This document shows positions 1 to 7,754 of a DNA stretch of 12,845 nt, in pieces. The notes beneath the pieces were generated by a model, which had not been told where the DNA came from, made no database searches, and saw only the letters and a list, made by a program, of their open reading frames with translations. Position 1 is the stretch's first letter; each line of letters opens with the position of its first letter. The position numbers and the translations under genes were made by a program. Origin of the DNA: Bryobacterales bacterium (GTDB lineage: Bacteria > Acidobacteriota > Terriglobia > Bryobacterales > Bryobacteraceae). Location of the stretch: assembly GCA_016789785.1 (NCBI GenBank), contig JAEUQE010000243.1, forward strand, positions 1 through 12,845. The letters run 5' to 3'.

Positions 1-633
1 AAACGGCGGGTGATGCGCGATGTGCGGCTCTTCGAACCTGGTGCGCGAGATGAGAAGCGCGGAGGCGATGAACGTCAATGCGTTGACGAGGAACGCCGCC
101 TGTTTGCCTGCGAAGGCCGCGATGATCCCGCCGATCGCCGAGCCGACCGCGAAGTTGAATGACCACGTGGTGGAGGAGAGTCCGTTGGCGACGACCGTTT
201 CGTGCCCTTGGGTGACGTTGGGGATGGTGGCGTTGCGCGCGGGTTCGAACAGCCCCCAGCAGACGGTTTCGAGAAAAAGCAGCACATAGATGAACCAGAT
301 CATGTCCGCGCTCTGGGCAAACAACATCAGTGCGATGACGGCGGCGCGGACCCAATCCGTGGCGATCATGATGCCGCGCCGGCTGAGGCGATCGTTGAGC
401 ACGCCGGCAATGGGTGCGGTCAGCATCTGCGGCAGGACTTGCAGAACGAAGGCGAACCCGATGCTCTTCGCCGCGCCGCCCGTGAGTTCGAGCAGGTGAC
501 TATAGATGGCGATGATGTACAGCCAGTCACCGATCTCGCTGACGATCTGCGCGTACCAGAGATTGCGGAAGTTGCGATTTGCGCGGAGCAATCGCACATA
601 GGACGAGAGAGTGATGCGCTCGCTCGTCTGCAT
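1..633 (-). CDS. MFS transporter, N-terminal half (partial, runs off left edge)
   Basis: Inner-membrane transporter of the major facilitator superfamily; substrate unknown. The 211 visible codons begin MQTSERITLSSYVRLL and contain six hydrophobic segments (roughly residues 36-50, 58-78, 88-106, 111-130, 157-174, 178-195), which is the N-terminal half of a 12-helix fold. The loop between helices 2 and 3 carries a motif-A-like signature, G77-VLN-D81-R82-LS-R85-R86. The RNATIPNV stretch after helix 4 resembles the MFS_3 / enterobactin-exporter-like branch. The ATG at 633-631 shares one base with the trpS TAA (TAATG), so translation is probably coupled to trpS. The C-terminal half and stop lie outside the window. 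The superfamily call is firm from helix pattern and motif A; the direction of transport and ligand cannot be read. Confidence 0.85.
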   Translation of the reverse strand, partial: MQTSERITLSSYVRLLRANRNFRNLWYAQIVSEIGDWLYIIAIYSHLLELTGGAAKSIGFAFVLQVLPQMLTAPIAGVLNDRLSRRGIMIATDWVRAAVIALMLFAQSADMIWFIYVLLFLETVCWGLFEPARNATIPNVTQGHETVVANGLSSTTWSFNFAVGSAIGGIIAAFAGKQAAFLVNALTFIASALLISRTRFEEPHIAHHPPF

Positions 634-1622
634 TATCCCCGCGAGTAGACGCCCATTCGCTGTTTCACAAGGCCGACGGTGGAATCCGCGATCGGACGCA
701 CACGCGAGGCGGCCTCTTCCAGGATTCCATCCAAGTAGGCAGGATCGGCGGTGATCTCGCGATAGCGTTGCTGGATGGGTGCGAGCGAAGTCACCACCAT
801 CTCCGCGACCTGCTTCTTGAGGTCGCCATAGCGGAGGCCCTGGAAGTGGGCGCGCATCTGATCGTCACTCCAGTCGCTGAAGGCCTGGAAGATGGTGAGG
901 AGATTGCGGACGCCGGCGCCCATGGTTTCGAAGTCGACCGATGGATTGGAGTCGGTGGTCGCGCGCATGATTTTCTTCTTTGCGGCGTCGGGTGGATCGA
1001 GCAGGGCCACGGCATGGCCCGCGCCTGTCGCCGATTTGCTCATCTTCTTGTCGGGCTCGTCGAGGCCCATGATGCGCGCGCCGACGGCGGGCAGTTTCGT
1101 TTCCGGCATGACGAATGTCTCGCCATAGAGTGAGTTGAAACGCTGCGCGATGTCGCGGGTCAGTTCGAGATGCTGCGCCTGATCGTCGCCGACGGGGACC
1201 ACGTGGGCCTGATAGATGAGGATGTCGGCAGCCATCAGCACGGGGTACTGGAGGATTCCATCGCCGATGGTTTCCTGAAGCTCGGACTTCGCTTTGAACT
1301 GGGTCATGCGCTCGAGCCAGCCGACGGGAGTGACGCAGGTGAGCAGCCACGCGAGTTCGGCGTGTTCCTTCACGGTGGACTGGACGACGACGGCGGAGTG
1401 TTTCGGGTCGATGCCGCAGGCGATGAAGAGCGCGGCAAGCGAGCGGATGTTGTTGCGCAGTTCATCGGGCTGCTGATAGACGGTGATGGCGTGAAGGTCG
1501 ACGATGCAGAAGATGCTCTCGTAGTCGTACTGGATCTTGACCCAGTTCTTGAGGGCGCCGAGGTAGTTGCCAATGTGCAGGTTGCCGGTTGGCTGCACGC
1601 CGGAAAGGACACGTTTTTTCAT
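633..1622 (-). CDS. trpS: Tryptophanyl-tRNA synthetase
   Basis: Cytoplasmic class Ic aminoacyl-tRNA synthetase that activates tryptophan with ATP and charges tRNA-Trp. The protein has 329 residues, normal for bacterial TrpRS. The HIGH-type motif is HIGN at residues 16-19 (context TGNLHIGNYLG) and the KMSKS loop is intact at 193-197. The Trp-pocket segment MAADILIY (130-137) is present, as is PVGDDQAQHLELTRD (143-156), where Asp replaces the more usual Glu of GEDQ. The ATG at 1622 places the HIGH motif at the usual distance from the N-terminus, though no strong Shine-Dalgarno is seen before it. It is divergent from rlmD across 46 bp, and the downstream MFS gene overlaps its stop by one base. 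No T-box or trp leader fits in the short upstream gap. Confidence 0.97.
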   Translation of the reverse strand: MKKRVLSGVQPTGNLHIGNYLGALKNWVKIQYDYESIFCIVDLHAITVYQQPDELRNNIRSLAALFIACGIDPKHSAVVVQSTVKEHAELAWLLTCVTPVGWLERMTQFKAKSELQETIGDGILQYPVLMAADILIYQAHVVPVGDDQAQHLELTRDIAQRFNSLYGETFVMPETKLPAVGARIMGLDEPDKKMSKSATGAGHAVALLDPPDAAKKKIMRATTDSNPSVDFETMGAGVRNLLTIFQAFSDWSDDQMRAHFQGLRYGDLKKQVAEMVVTSLAPIQQRYREITADPAYLDGILEEAASRVRPIADSTVGLVKQRMGVYSRG

Positions 1623-1668
1623 GCTTGCTGGAGAAAGGGGGATAATTCTTCATGGTACGTGATAATCA

Positions 1669-2883
1669 ATGACCGAAACAAACACGCGTGAACTGGAACT
1701 GCCGGTGGAGAAGCTGGTGTATGGCGGCGAAGGCCTGATGCGGCTGGAGGGGCAAGTGGTCCTGGCGCCGCTGGTGCTGCCGGGAGAACAGGTGAGGGTC
1801 GCGGTGACCGAGAGCAAACCACAGTTGCTGCGGGCCAAGCCGGTGGAGATTCTGCGGCGATCCGAGCACCGGAGGAGTGCTCCGTGTCCGCACTTTGGTG
1901 TCTGCGGTGGATGCCATTACCAGCACGCCTCGCACGACTATCAACTCGATCAGAAGATCAGTATCCTGCGCGAGGTGTTGCAGCGCGTTGGGAAGTTCAC
2001 TCCTCCCGAGACCATTGACGTGATTGCGGGGCCGGAGTTCGGCTATCGAAACCGGGCGCAGTTCCATGTGGAAGATGGGCGGATTGGCTTTCACGAGTTT
2101 GACAGCAATGCGCTGCGGAAGATCGATGTGTGCGCGATCTGCTCGCCGAAACTGAATGAAGCGCTGGCCGCGTTGCACCGGATGTCGGCGCAATCGGGAT
2201 TCCCGCGCATGCTGCGCAACGTCGAACTGTTCACCAATGAGACAGAGGTGCAACTGAACGTTCTGGATAGCGACAGGCCGATTGCGAAGCGGTTCTTCGA
2301 GTGGTGCGGACGGGAGATCGCGGGCTTCGTTGACGGCGCGTTGCGGTATGAGGCCTTGGGGACGGTATTTCGTGTGAGCCCGACGGCGTTCTTTCAGGTG
2401 AATCGCTTTCTGGTGGACCGGCTGGTGGAGACGGCGTTGGGGAATGAGGAGGGCGAGTCGGCGGTGGACTTGTACGCCGGGGTTGGTTTGTTCACGGTTG
2501 CGATGGCGCGGAAGTTTCGCAGCGTGAGCGCGGTGGAGACAGGGACTGCGGCATGGCGCGACCTGATGGAGAATACCAGCGAGTCCGGGGCGGCGGTTCA
2601 GGCGTTGCGGACTCCCGCCGAGCAGTTCCTGCAGACCGTGACGGAGCCGGCGGATTTTGTCCTGGCGGATCCGCCGAGGTCAGGGTTGGGGAAGGAAGTG
2701 GTGCGGCGGTTGCTGGAGTGGAAGCCAAGGAAGCTGACGGTGGTGTCGTGCGATCCGGCGACGCTGGCGCGTGACTTGGCGAAACTGCTGGCGGGTTACG
2801 AAATCGAATCGATGACGCTGGTGGATCTGTTTCCGCAGACGTATCACCTCGAAACGATCGTGCGGTTGCGGGTCAGAACGTGA
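1669..2883 (+). CDS. rlmD: 23S rRNA (uracil-C5)-methyltransferase, RlmD/RumA type
   Basis: SAM-dependent methyltransferase that adds a C5 methyl group to a uridine in 23S rRNA (U1939 in the E. coli enzyme; the exact target here is inferred). It has 404 residues. A TRAM-like domain fills about residues 10-65. The [4Fe-4S] cysteines are C73, C79 and C82 (CPHFGVCGGC), with C155 or C158 as the fourth ligand. The SAM-binding motif DLYAGVGLF is at 267-275, FQVN at 242-245, ADPPRSG at 333-339, the catalytic Cys at C361 (VSCDP) and the general base Glu in HLETIV near 395. All the elements of the RumA fold are present. The ATG at 1669 lacks a clear Shine-Dalgarno. Two GATAAT boxes (1641-1646, 1661-1666) lie just upstream, the second nearly abutting the start, so a very short or absent leader is possible. 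RlmCD- or RlmC-like specificity cannot be excluded from sequence alone. Confidence 0.93.
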   Translation: MTETNTRELELPVEKLVYGGEGLMRLEGQVVLAPLVLPGEQVRVAVTESKPQLLRAKPVEILRRSEHRRSAPCPHFGVCGGCHYQHASHDYQLDQKISILREVLQRVGKFTPPETIDVIAGPEFGYRNRAQFHVEDGRIGFHEFDSNALRKIDVCAICSPKLNEALAALHRMSAQSGFPRMLRNVELFTNETEVQLNVLDSDRPIAKRFFEWCGREIAGFVDGALRYEALGTVFRVSPTAFFQVNRFLVDRLVETALGNEEGESAVDLYAGVGLFTVAMARKFRSVSAVETGTAAWRDLMENTSESGAAVQALRTPAEQFLQTVTEPADFVLADPPRSGLGKEVVRRLLEWKPRKLTVVSCDPATLARDLAKLLAGYEIESMTLVDLFPQTYHLETIVRLRVRT

Positions 2884-2887
2884 TTGC

Positions 2888-2915
2888 GGTGGACGCTTGT
2901 GCTGGAGAGTCCACC
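2888..2915 (+). terminator. Stem-loop after rlmD, weak terminator candidate
   Basis: A perfect 7-bp stem (GGTGGAC 2888-2894 with GTCCACC 2909-2915) encloses a 14-nt loop, starting 5 nt after the rlmD stop. A competing CCCC-GCT-GGGG hairpin overlaps it at 2914-2924. No T-run follows, so it is not a classical intrinsic terminator. Confidence 0.3.
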
Positions 2916-2976
2916 CCGCTGGGGACCTCTCGCATGGGCCGGGGCAGGGCCGCGTACAATCGTCCAAGGAGCCAAA

Positions 2977-3210
2977 ATGCCGGCAGTCCATAGCTTGCTG
3001 CTAGAGCGAATCACCATCGATGCTGATGTAAGGTTCGGCAAACCGTGCATTCGCGGCCACCGGATCACAGTTCAGGAGATTCTGGAATGGCTTTCCGGTG
3101 GGGCGTCCCAGACGCAAATCCTCAGCGACTATCCCCAACTCGAGCCGGATGACTTCCTTGCCGTGTATGCATATGCCGCTGAACTGGCGGGGTCTGCCAA
3201 AGCCTGCTGA
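2977..3210 (+). CDS. DUF433 family protein (antitoxin-like)
   Basis: A 77-residue DUF433 protein, a small winged-helix-like family commonly encoded just before DUF5615 PIN-like proteins and regarded as the antitoxin of that pair. The family signature is visible at residues 21-32 (GKPCIRGHRITV), followed by the helix VQEILEWLSGGAS and then ILSDYPQLEPDDFLAVYAYA, typical of the family. I chose the ATG at 2977 over the in-frame TTG at 2884 because AAGGA at 2966-2970 sits 6 nt before it and because family members begin shortly before the RITIDADVRFGKP segment. TACAAT at 2955-2960 could be a -10 box, without a good -35. The next gene starts 2 nt after its stop, so the two are almost certainly co-translated. 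Family call is strong; antitoxin function is inferred from pairing. Confidence 0.88.
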   Translation: MPAVHSLLLERITIDADVRFGKPCIRGHRITVQEILEWLSGGASQTQILSDYPQLEPDDFLAVYAYAAELAGSAKAC

Positions 3211-3212
3211 GG

Positions 3213-3542
3213 ATGAAGCTGCTATTCGACGAAAGCCTGTTGCCCCGGCTGGTTCCGCTCTTGCTCGACGAGTTTCCGAAGTCGGAAAGTGCACTCCGAA
3301 ATGGGCTCGCCCGAGCCGGCGACCGAAGGATTCTCGAGTACGCCATAGAACATGGTTTCGTTCTGGTCTCGACCGACAGTGATTTTGAGCAACTGCTGAA
3401 GCAGCTCCCTGGCGCTAAAGTCGTTATCCTGCGCTCCTGCGATTATCCAACGGAGACTGCGGCGGACGTTCTTCGGCGAAATGCGATCCGCATCGCTGAA
3501 TTGCCCGCTTCGGAGGATCAGTTGATCATTCTCGACCGATAG
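3213..3542 (+). CDS. DUF5615 PIN-like protein (putative toxin nuclease)
   Basis: A 109-residue PIN-like protein of the DUF5615 / Mut7-C-like group, predicted to be a metal-dependent RNase and the toxin partner of the preceding DUF433 protein. The N-terminus MKLLFDESLLPRLV supplies the first acidic pair (D6, E7); D37 in AGDRRILEYA and D55/D57 in STDSDFEQL supply the others, matching the acidic pocket expected for PIN folds. The end (LPASEDQLIILDR) is typical of the family, so it looks full length and intact. It starts 2 nt after the DUF433 stop (TGAGGATG), and the ribosome site lies inside the preceding gene. It ends 37 bp from the convergent coxG stop, with no evident terminator between. Toxicity is inferred from family context, not shown by sequence. 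Confidence 0.87.
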   Translation: MKLLFDESLLPRLVPLLLDEFPKSESALRNGLARAGDRRILEYAIEHGFVLVSTDSDFEQLLKQLPGAKVVILRSCDYPTETAADVLRRNAIRIAELPASEDQLIILDR

Positions 3543-3579
3543 ACCCGGGCCGCCCCTCTGGCTTAGAAAATCCCATGCG

Positions 3580-4017
3580 TCACACGGCGTGCTGCGAAAC
3601 CAGCCGTTCGAAAAAACGGCGGATCATCATTCGGGCGGTGGTATCCATCAATCGTTGCCCCACTGCCGCCAGCGTGCCGCCCGCACTAACGTCGCCTTCA
3701 TAGGAGACGAGCGTTCCTCCTTCCACGGCGGCGAGCTGCAGATCGCCATGGCCCTTCAGAAAACCGATGCGCCCGGTGCCGTCCACCGAAAGGCGGTAGG
3801 AGGTTGGCGGCTCCGCGTTCGTAATCGCGATCTTACCCGTGAAGTCGCCGCTGAGCGCCGCAAGAACCACCTTCATTTTCATCTCGTAGGTGTTCTCGCC
3901 GGTTGCTGCCAACTGCTGGCATCCCGGCATGCAATCCGCCAGCACCACCGGATCAAGTAACAAGGCGTACACGCGCTCAGGCGTGCCTGGAACCGTGTAG
4001 CTTCCTTCAACCCGCAA
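3580..4017 (-). CDS. CoxG-like SRPBCC carbon-monoxide dehydrogenase subunit G family protein
   Basis: A 145-residue SRPBCC-fold protein of the CoxG family, which in aerobic CO dehydrogenase operons helps attach or organise the enzyme at the membrane. Family features are MRVEGSYTVPGTPERVYALLLDP at the start (given here in two parts: MRVEGSYTVPGTP, ERVYALLLDP), then DCMPGCQQL, GDFTGKIAI and FLKGHGDLQL, and a final helix RLMDTTARMMIRRFFERL. The Pro-rich linker and C-terminal membrane helix found in classical CoxG are absent, so this is the short, soluble form. The start is TTG at 4017, chosen because GAGAGGTGA lies directly upstream and because residue 1 matches the family N-terminus. It is the last gene of the operon, 24 bp after the FAD-subunit stop. 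Ligand and partner are inferred. Confidence 0.85.
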   Translation of the reverse strand: MRVEGSYTVPGTPERVYALLLDPVVLADCMPGCQQLAATGENTYEMKMKVVLAALSGDFTGKIAITNAEPPTSYRLSVDGTGRIGFLKGHGDLQLAAVEGGTLVSYEGDVSAGGTLAAVGQRLMDTTARMMIRRFFERLVSQHAV

Positions 4018-4041
4018 CTTTCACCTCTCGGCCCTGACGAA

Positions 4042-4899
4042 TCATCGCGCGCGCGCCAGTGCCGACCGGATCGCCCTCGCGGTTGCGACACGGGCGAGGT
4101 GCGCCCGGTACTTTGCTGATGCGTGGATGTCGGCATTCACCTCCACACCCTCAGCCGCCAATTGCGCCGCCGCTTCGATCTCCGCTTCGCTTCCCTGGCT
4201 ACCTACCAATCTCTCTTCCACGTTTCGAGCCCGATATCCCTTTCCGCTCACGCCCGTTACGCCGATGCGCGCAAACGAGATCTGGCCGTCCGCCCGCTGG
4301 ACCCGTGCGGCAACACCCACCATCGGGAATCCGGACGCGGGCTGTGCATGCTTCTGATAGTGAGTGCCGCTGCTTTCCGGTTCGACGGGCACAATCAACG
4401 CGGTCACTAACTCACCCGGTTCCAGAGCCGTGGTAAATGTGTCGACCAGAAACTCCTCGAACCGCAACTCCCGGTCGCCGCCGGGGCCCGTCAGCCGGAC
4501 CCGCGCTTCCAACGCTTGAAGCGCGGCCGGATAGTCGGCGGCGGGATCCGCATGCGCAACACTCCCGCCGATTGTACCGGCATTCCGGATTTGGACATCT
4601 CCAATCGCCCCAGCGCTCTGTGCCATAAGCGGGCAGGCACTCCGCACCAGCGGCGCGGACTCGATTTCGTAATGCGTCACCATCGCCCCGATCTCGATCG
4701 TCTGTCCCACTCTCTTGATCGAGCGCAGTGATGCGATTCCGCGCAGATCCACCAGTTTCGCGGGAGCCGCCAGGCGCAGTTTCATCATCGGCACCAAACT
4801 CATGCCCCCGGCGAGGATCTTGGCCTCGGGATCCGCCAGCAATGCCAGCGCGTCGCCTACGGTGGACGGTGCGAAATAGTCGAATTCCTGGCAAATCAT
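4042..4899 (-). CDS. Molybdenum hydroxylase FAD-binding medium subunit (CoxM/CutM-like)
   Basis: The 285-residue FAD subunit of a xanthine-oxidase-family hydroxylase; it passes electrons from the Fe-S subunit to the acceptor. The first FAD-binding motif is AGGMS at residues 30-34, and the second is RNAGTIGGSVAHADPAAD at 105-122. A C-terminal CO-dehydrogenase-flavoprotein-type domain follows from about 175. Length is usual for the family. The reading frame is open upstream to 5100, but MICQEFDYFAPST at 4899 matches the family N-terminus and overlaps the large-subunit stop in the standard ATGA arrangement, so the upstream 67 codons are a shadow of the large subunit gene. It is third in the operon S-L-M-G. 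Substrate depends on the large subunit and is unknown. Confidence 0.93.
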   Translation of the reverse strand: MICQEFDYFAPSTVGDALALLADPEAKILAGGMSLVPMMKLRLAAPAKLVDLRGIASLRSIKRVGQTIEIGAMVTHYEIESAPLVRSACPLMAQSAGAIGDVQIRNAGTIGGSVAHADPAADYPAALQALEARVRLTGPGGDRELRFEEFLVDTFTTALEPGELVTALIVPVEPESSGTHYQKHAQPASGFPMVGVAARVQRADGQISFARIGVTGVSGKGYRARNVEERLVGSQGSEAEIEAAAQLAAEGVEVNADIHASAKYRAHLARVATARAIRSALARAR

Positions 4900-7226
4900 G
4901 CGCGTGCTCCTTGAATTGCGCTCCACACCTTCTCCGCGGTGAGGGGCATGTCGATATGCCGGACGCCAAGGTGGCTCAAGGCATCCACCACTGAATTGAC
5001 AATTGCCGGCGGCGCGCCAATCGCACCAGCCTCTCCTACACCCTTCACCCCCAACGGATTCACCGGCGATGGCGTCTCCGTGTGATGACCTTCGATCCAC
5101 GGAATCATCGCCGCTTTCGGCAGGACATAGTCCGTGTATTCGCCGCTGAGCAACTGGCCGTCCTCGCTATACACCATCTGCTCATAAAGCGCCTGACCGA
5201 TTCCCTGCGCGATCCCTCCTTGAATCTGCCCGGCAACAATCAGGGGATTGATGATCTTGCCGCAGTCATCCACCGCGACATAGCGGGTGATCTTCACTGC
5301 TCCGGTTTCCCGATCCACCTCCGTCACCACGAGGTGCGCCCCAAAGGGGAAGGTGAAGTTCATCGGCTCCCAGAAACTGGTCGCTACCAGCCCCGGCTCC
5401 GTTCCCGGAGGTAGTTTCATGGCGCGATAGGATGCCGCTGCAATCTGCGCCAGCGGTACCGACTTGCCGGTGGACCCGCAGATTACTTCGCCGTTGGCGA
5501 AATGCACGTTCTCCGACTCCAGCAGCATCGCTCCGTATTTCACGATCTTCTTCTTGAGTTCTTCAATCGCGAGAAACATGGCGGTTCCGCCGACGGCGGT
5601 GCCTCGCGATCCGAACGTCCCAATGCCGTATTGCACAATGGCGGTATCGCCGTGGACGATTACGACATCGTCCATGGATACGCCTAACTCATCCGCCACA
5701 ATTTGCGCGAAGGTAGTTTCTTCACCCTGGCCGTGGGGACTCACTCCGGTATGCACCGTTACCTGCCCGCCCGGCTCAATCCGCACGGTTGCCGACTCCC
5801 AGCCTCCCGCCGGCGTGTACGGCGAAGGTCCAAATGCGCAGATTTCGCCGTAAGTGGCGATCCCGATTCCGATCAGCCGCCCCTCGGCCCGTGCCGCCCG
5901 CTGCTCCTCCCGCAGTTGCGCATATCCAATCGTATCCAGCGCCTTGCGAAGAACATGGGCATAGTTACCGCTGTCGTACACCAGCCCCGTGCCCGTCGCG
6001 AAGGGGAATTCCTGCGGCTCAATGAAATTGCGGAAACGAATCTCGGCCGGATCGAGATTCAGTTCCGCTGCCAGACAGTCGACGATGCGTTCAATGCCAT
6101 AGGTCGCCTCCGGCCGTCCAGCGCCGCGGTAGGCGTCGGTTGGGAAACAGTTGGTGAACGCGCCCACCACCTCGGCCCGGAACGTCTTGCATCGATACAG
6201 ACCGGGAAGCATCAGGACGCTGAGCGTCGGTATCAGCGCAGTCAGTAACTGCTGGTGCGAGCCGATATCCTGAATGATCTTCACCTTGATGCCGAGAATG
6301 GTGCCGTCTTTCCTGGCGGCGATTTCGTAGAAGTCCACGTGGCCGCGGCCCTGCGAAGCGGCCATGAAATGCTCCCGGCGGCTCTCCACCCACTTCACCG
6401 GCTTGCCGATCTTCCGCGACAGGAAGCACACCAGCAATTCTTCGGCGTACACATCGGCCTTGCAGCCAAATCCGCCGCCCACTTCCGGGGCAATCACCCG
6501 CATCTTGTGCTCGGCGATACCGAGCACCGCGGCCGAGATGGAGCGCAACAGGTGCGGGATCTGCGTGGAGGAGTGCAGCGTCAGGGTTCCCTCGGCGGCA
6601 CGGTAATCGCCAATCGCTCCGCGGGGTTCCATCGGGCTGGCCACCAGGCGGGGTTGCAGCATCTTCCGCTTGACGATGACTTCGGCCTCGGCAAACGCCT
6701 TGTCGACCTCGCCATTCTCCTGCTTGTAGACGAAGGAAACGTTGTCCGGCCATTCCGGATGGACCGCCGGCGCCCCGGCTTCGAGCGCCTTCTCGGGATC
6801 CGCCACCGCAGGCAACGGTGTGTAATCCACCTCTACGCGATCGGCGGCGTCGCGCGCGACGTAGGGGTCCGTTGCCACCACGACCGCGACGGGATGGCCG
6901 GCATAGTAAGCGCGACCCTTCGCCAGCACGCTGTGATTGGGGATCCGCAGGCCCGGCAGGCTCACGCCGCACGGCACATTGCCCACGCCATCCAGATCCG
7001 CCCCGGTGAAAACGCCCACGACGCCCGGCAGTTCCAGGGCCGCCTTCGCGTCGATCTGGTTGATCCGCGCCGCCGCATACGGGCTTCGCACGATCGACGC
7101 GTAATGCATGTTGGGCAGCCTGATGTCATCCAGATAGGTGGCCGTGCCCGTGATCATGCGCGGATCTTCCTTGCGCTTGATTCTCCGGCCGACGTGAGTT
7201 TCGGGCTTCGTGATCACTGGTGTCAT
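4896..7226 (-). CDS. Molybdenum hydroxylase large (Mo-cofactor) subunit, form II CoxL-like
   Basis: The 776-residue catalytic subunit of a xanthine-oxidase-family molybdenum hydroxylase, holding the molybdopterin cytosine dinucleotide cofactor. Domains: Ald_Xan_dh_C (a/b hammerhead) at about 22-140 and the Mo-binding domain from about 150 to the end. Visible motifs are VGGGFGCK (249-256), AYRGAGR (365-371), HGQGEET (498-504) and KGVGEAG with the catalytic base at E732. In true (form I) aerobic CO dehydrogenase the loop at this place reads AYRCSFR, with the Cys carrying copper; AYRGAGR is the form II signature, for which CO oxidation is poorly supported. Gene order small-large-medium also fits form II. 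It starts 5 nt after the small-subunit stop and overlaps the FAD-subunit start. Purine, nicotinate, aldehyde or isoquinoline-type substrates remain open. Confidence 0.93.
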   Translation of the reverse strand: MTPVITKPETHVGRRIKRKEDPRMITGTATYLDDIRLPNMHYASIVRSPYAAARINQIDAKAALELPGVVGVFTGADLDGVGNVPCGVSLPGLRIPNHSVLAKGRAYYAGHPVAVVVATDPYVARDAADRVEVDYTPLPAVADPEKALEAGAPAVHPEWPDNVSFVYKQENGEVDKAFAEAEVIVKRKMLQPRLVASPMEPRGAIGDYRAAEGTLTLHSSTQIPHLLRSISAAVLGIAEHKMRVIAPEVGGGFGCKADVYAEELLVCFLSRKIGKPVKWVESRREHFMAASQGRGHVDFYEIAARKDGTILGIKVKIIQDIGSHQQLLTALIPTLSVLMLPGLYRCKTFRAEVVGAFTNCFPTDAYRGAGRPEATYGIERIVDCLAAELNLDPAEIRFRNFIEPQEFPFATGTGLVYDSGNYAHVLRKALDTIGYAQLREEQRAARAEGRLIGIGIATYGEICAFGPSPYTPAGGWESATVRIEPGGQVTVHTGVSPHGQGEETTFAQIVADELGVSMDDVVIVHGDTAIVQYGIGTFGSRGTAVGGTAMFLAIEELKKKIVKYGAMLLESENVHFANGEVICGSTGKSVPLAQIAAASYRAMKLPPGTEPGLVATSFWEPMNFTFPFGAHLVVTEVDRETGAVKITRYVAVDDCGKIINPLIVAGQIQGGIAQGIGQALYEQMVYSEDGQLLSGEYTDYVLPKAAMIPWIEGHHTETPSPVNPLGVKGVGEAGAIGAPPAIVNSVVDALSHLGVRHIDMPLTAEKVWSAIQGARA

Positions 7227-7231
7227 GGCGC

Positions 7232-7702
7232 CTATGACCTCCCCTGTGCCGCCGCGGCGCGCACCGCGTTGACAATGTGCTGATAGCCGGTACAGCGGCA
7301 GAGATTTCCTTCAATCGCATGCCGGATCTCATCCTCCGTCGGATTCGGATTCCGCTCCAGCAACTGCCGGGACGCCATGATCATGCCCGGTGTACAGAAA
7401 CCGCACTGCAGGCCGTGCTCCGCCCAGAACCCCTCCTGTACCTCGTGCAGCTTCCCATTTTTCGCCACGCCTTCAATCGTCACCACGTCACGTCCGTCGC
7501 ACTGGACGGCGAACATGCTGCACGACTTCACGGCAAGGCCGTCGACCGCAACCGTACACGCGCCGCACAGCGATGTTTCGCAGGCGCAATGTGTGCCAGT
7601 AAGATTGAGAGTATCGCGGAGGAAGTGGACGAGTAACAGCCTCGGTTCTACTTCCTGATGGACTTTGTTCCCGTTGACAGTTACGGTAACTTTCCGTTTC
7701 AT
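7232..7702 (-). CDS. Molybdenum hydroxylase [2Fe-2S] small subunit (CoxS/CutS-like)
   Basis: The 156-residue iron-sulfur subunit that carries electrons from the Mo centre to FAD. The plant-ferredoxin-like N-terminal domain binds the first cluster through C41, C46, C49 (CETSLCGAC) and C61; the helical C-terminal domain binds the second through C100, C103 (CGFCTPG) and C135, C137 (CRCTGY). All eight ligands are present, and C39 is an extra Cys. The ATG at 7702 is preceded by AAGGAG with a suitable gap; a closer upstream ATG reads straight into a stop. It is the first gene of the S-L-M-G operon, and the 178-bp space before it holds a candidate promoter. No twin-arginine signal is present, so the complex is cytoplasmic. 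Confidence 0.95.
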   Translation of the reverse strand: MKRKVTVTVNGNKVHQEVEPRLLLVHFLRDTLNLTGTHCACETSLCGACTVAVDGLAVKSCSMFAVQCDGRDVVTIEGVAKNGKLHEVQEGFWAEHGLQCGFCTPGMIMASRQLLERNPNPTEDEIRHAIEGNLCRCTGYQHIVNAVRAAAAQGRS

Positions 7703-7754
7703 GCCATGCTCCTTGGGGATTCGGACGGACGATCTCGGGCCCAGAGAATTTCCC

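Noticed and set aside
202..648. Plus-strand 148-codon open frame at the left edge
   Set aside because: It is antisense to the MFS gene, which shows six membrane helices and motif A; the plus frame has no such features.
3543..3579. Possible bidirectional terminator between the DUF5615 and coxG-like stops
   Set aside because: The 37 bp contain only a short CCCGGG palindrome and no stem-loop with T-run on either strand.
4900..5100. Upstream extension of the FAD subunit frame to 5100 (67 extra codons)
   Set aside because: The extension lies inside the large-subunit gene, is not family-like, and the ATG at 4899 gives both the expected N-terminus and the usual ATGA overlap.
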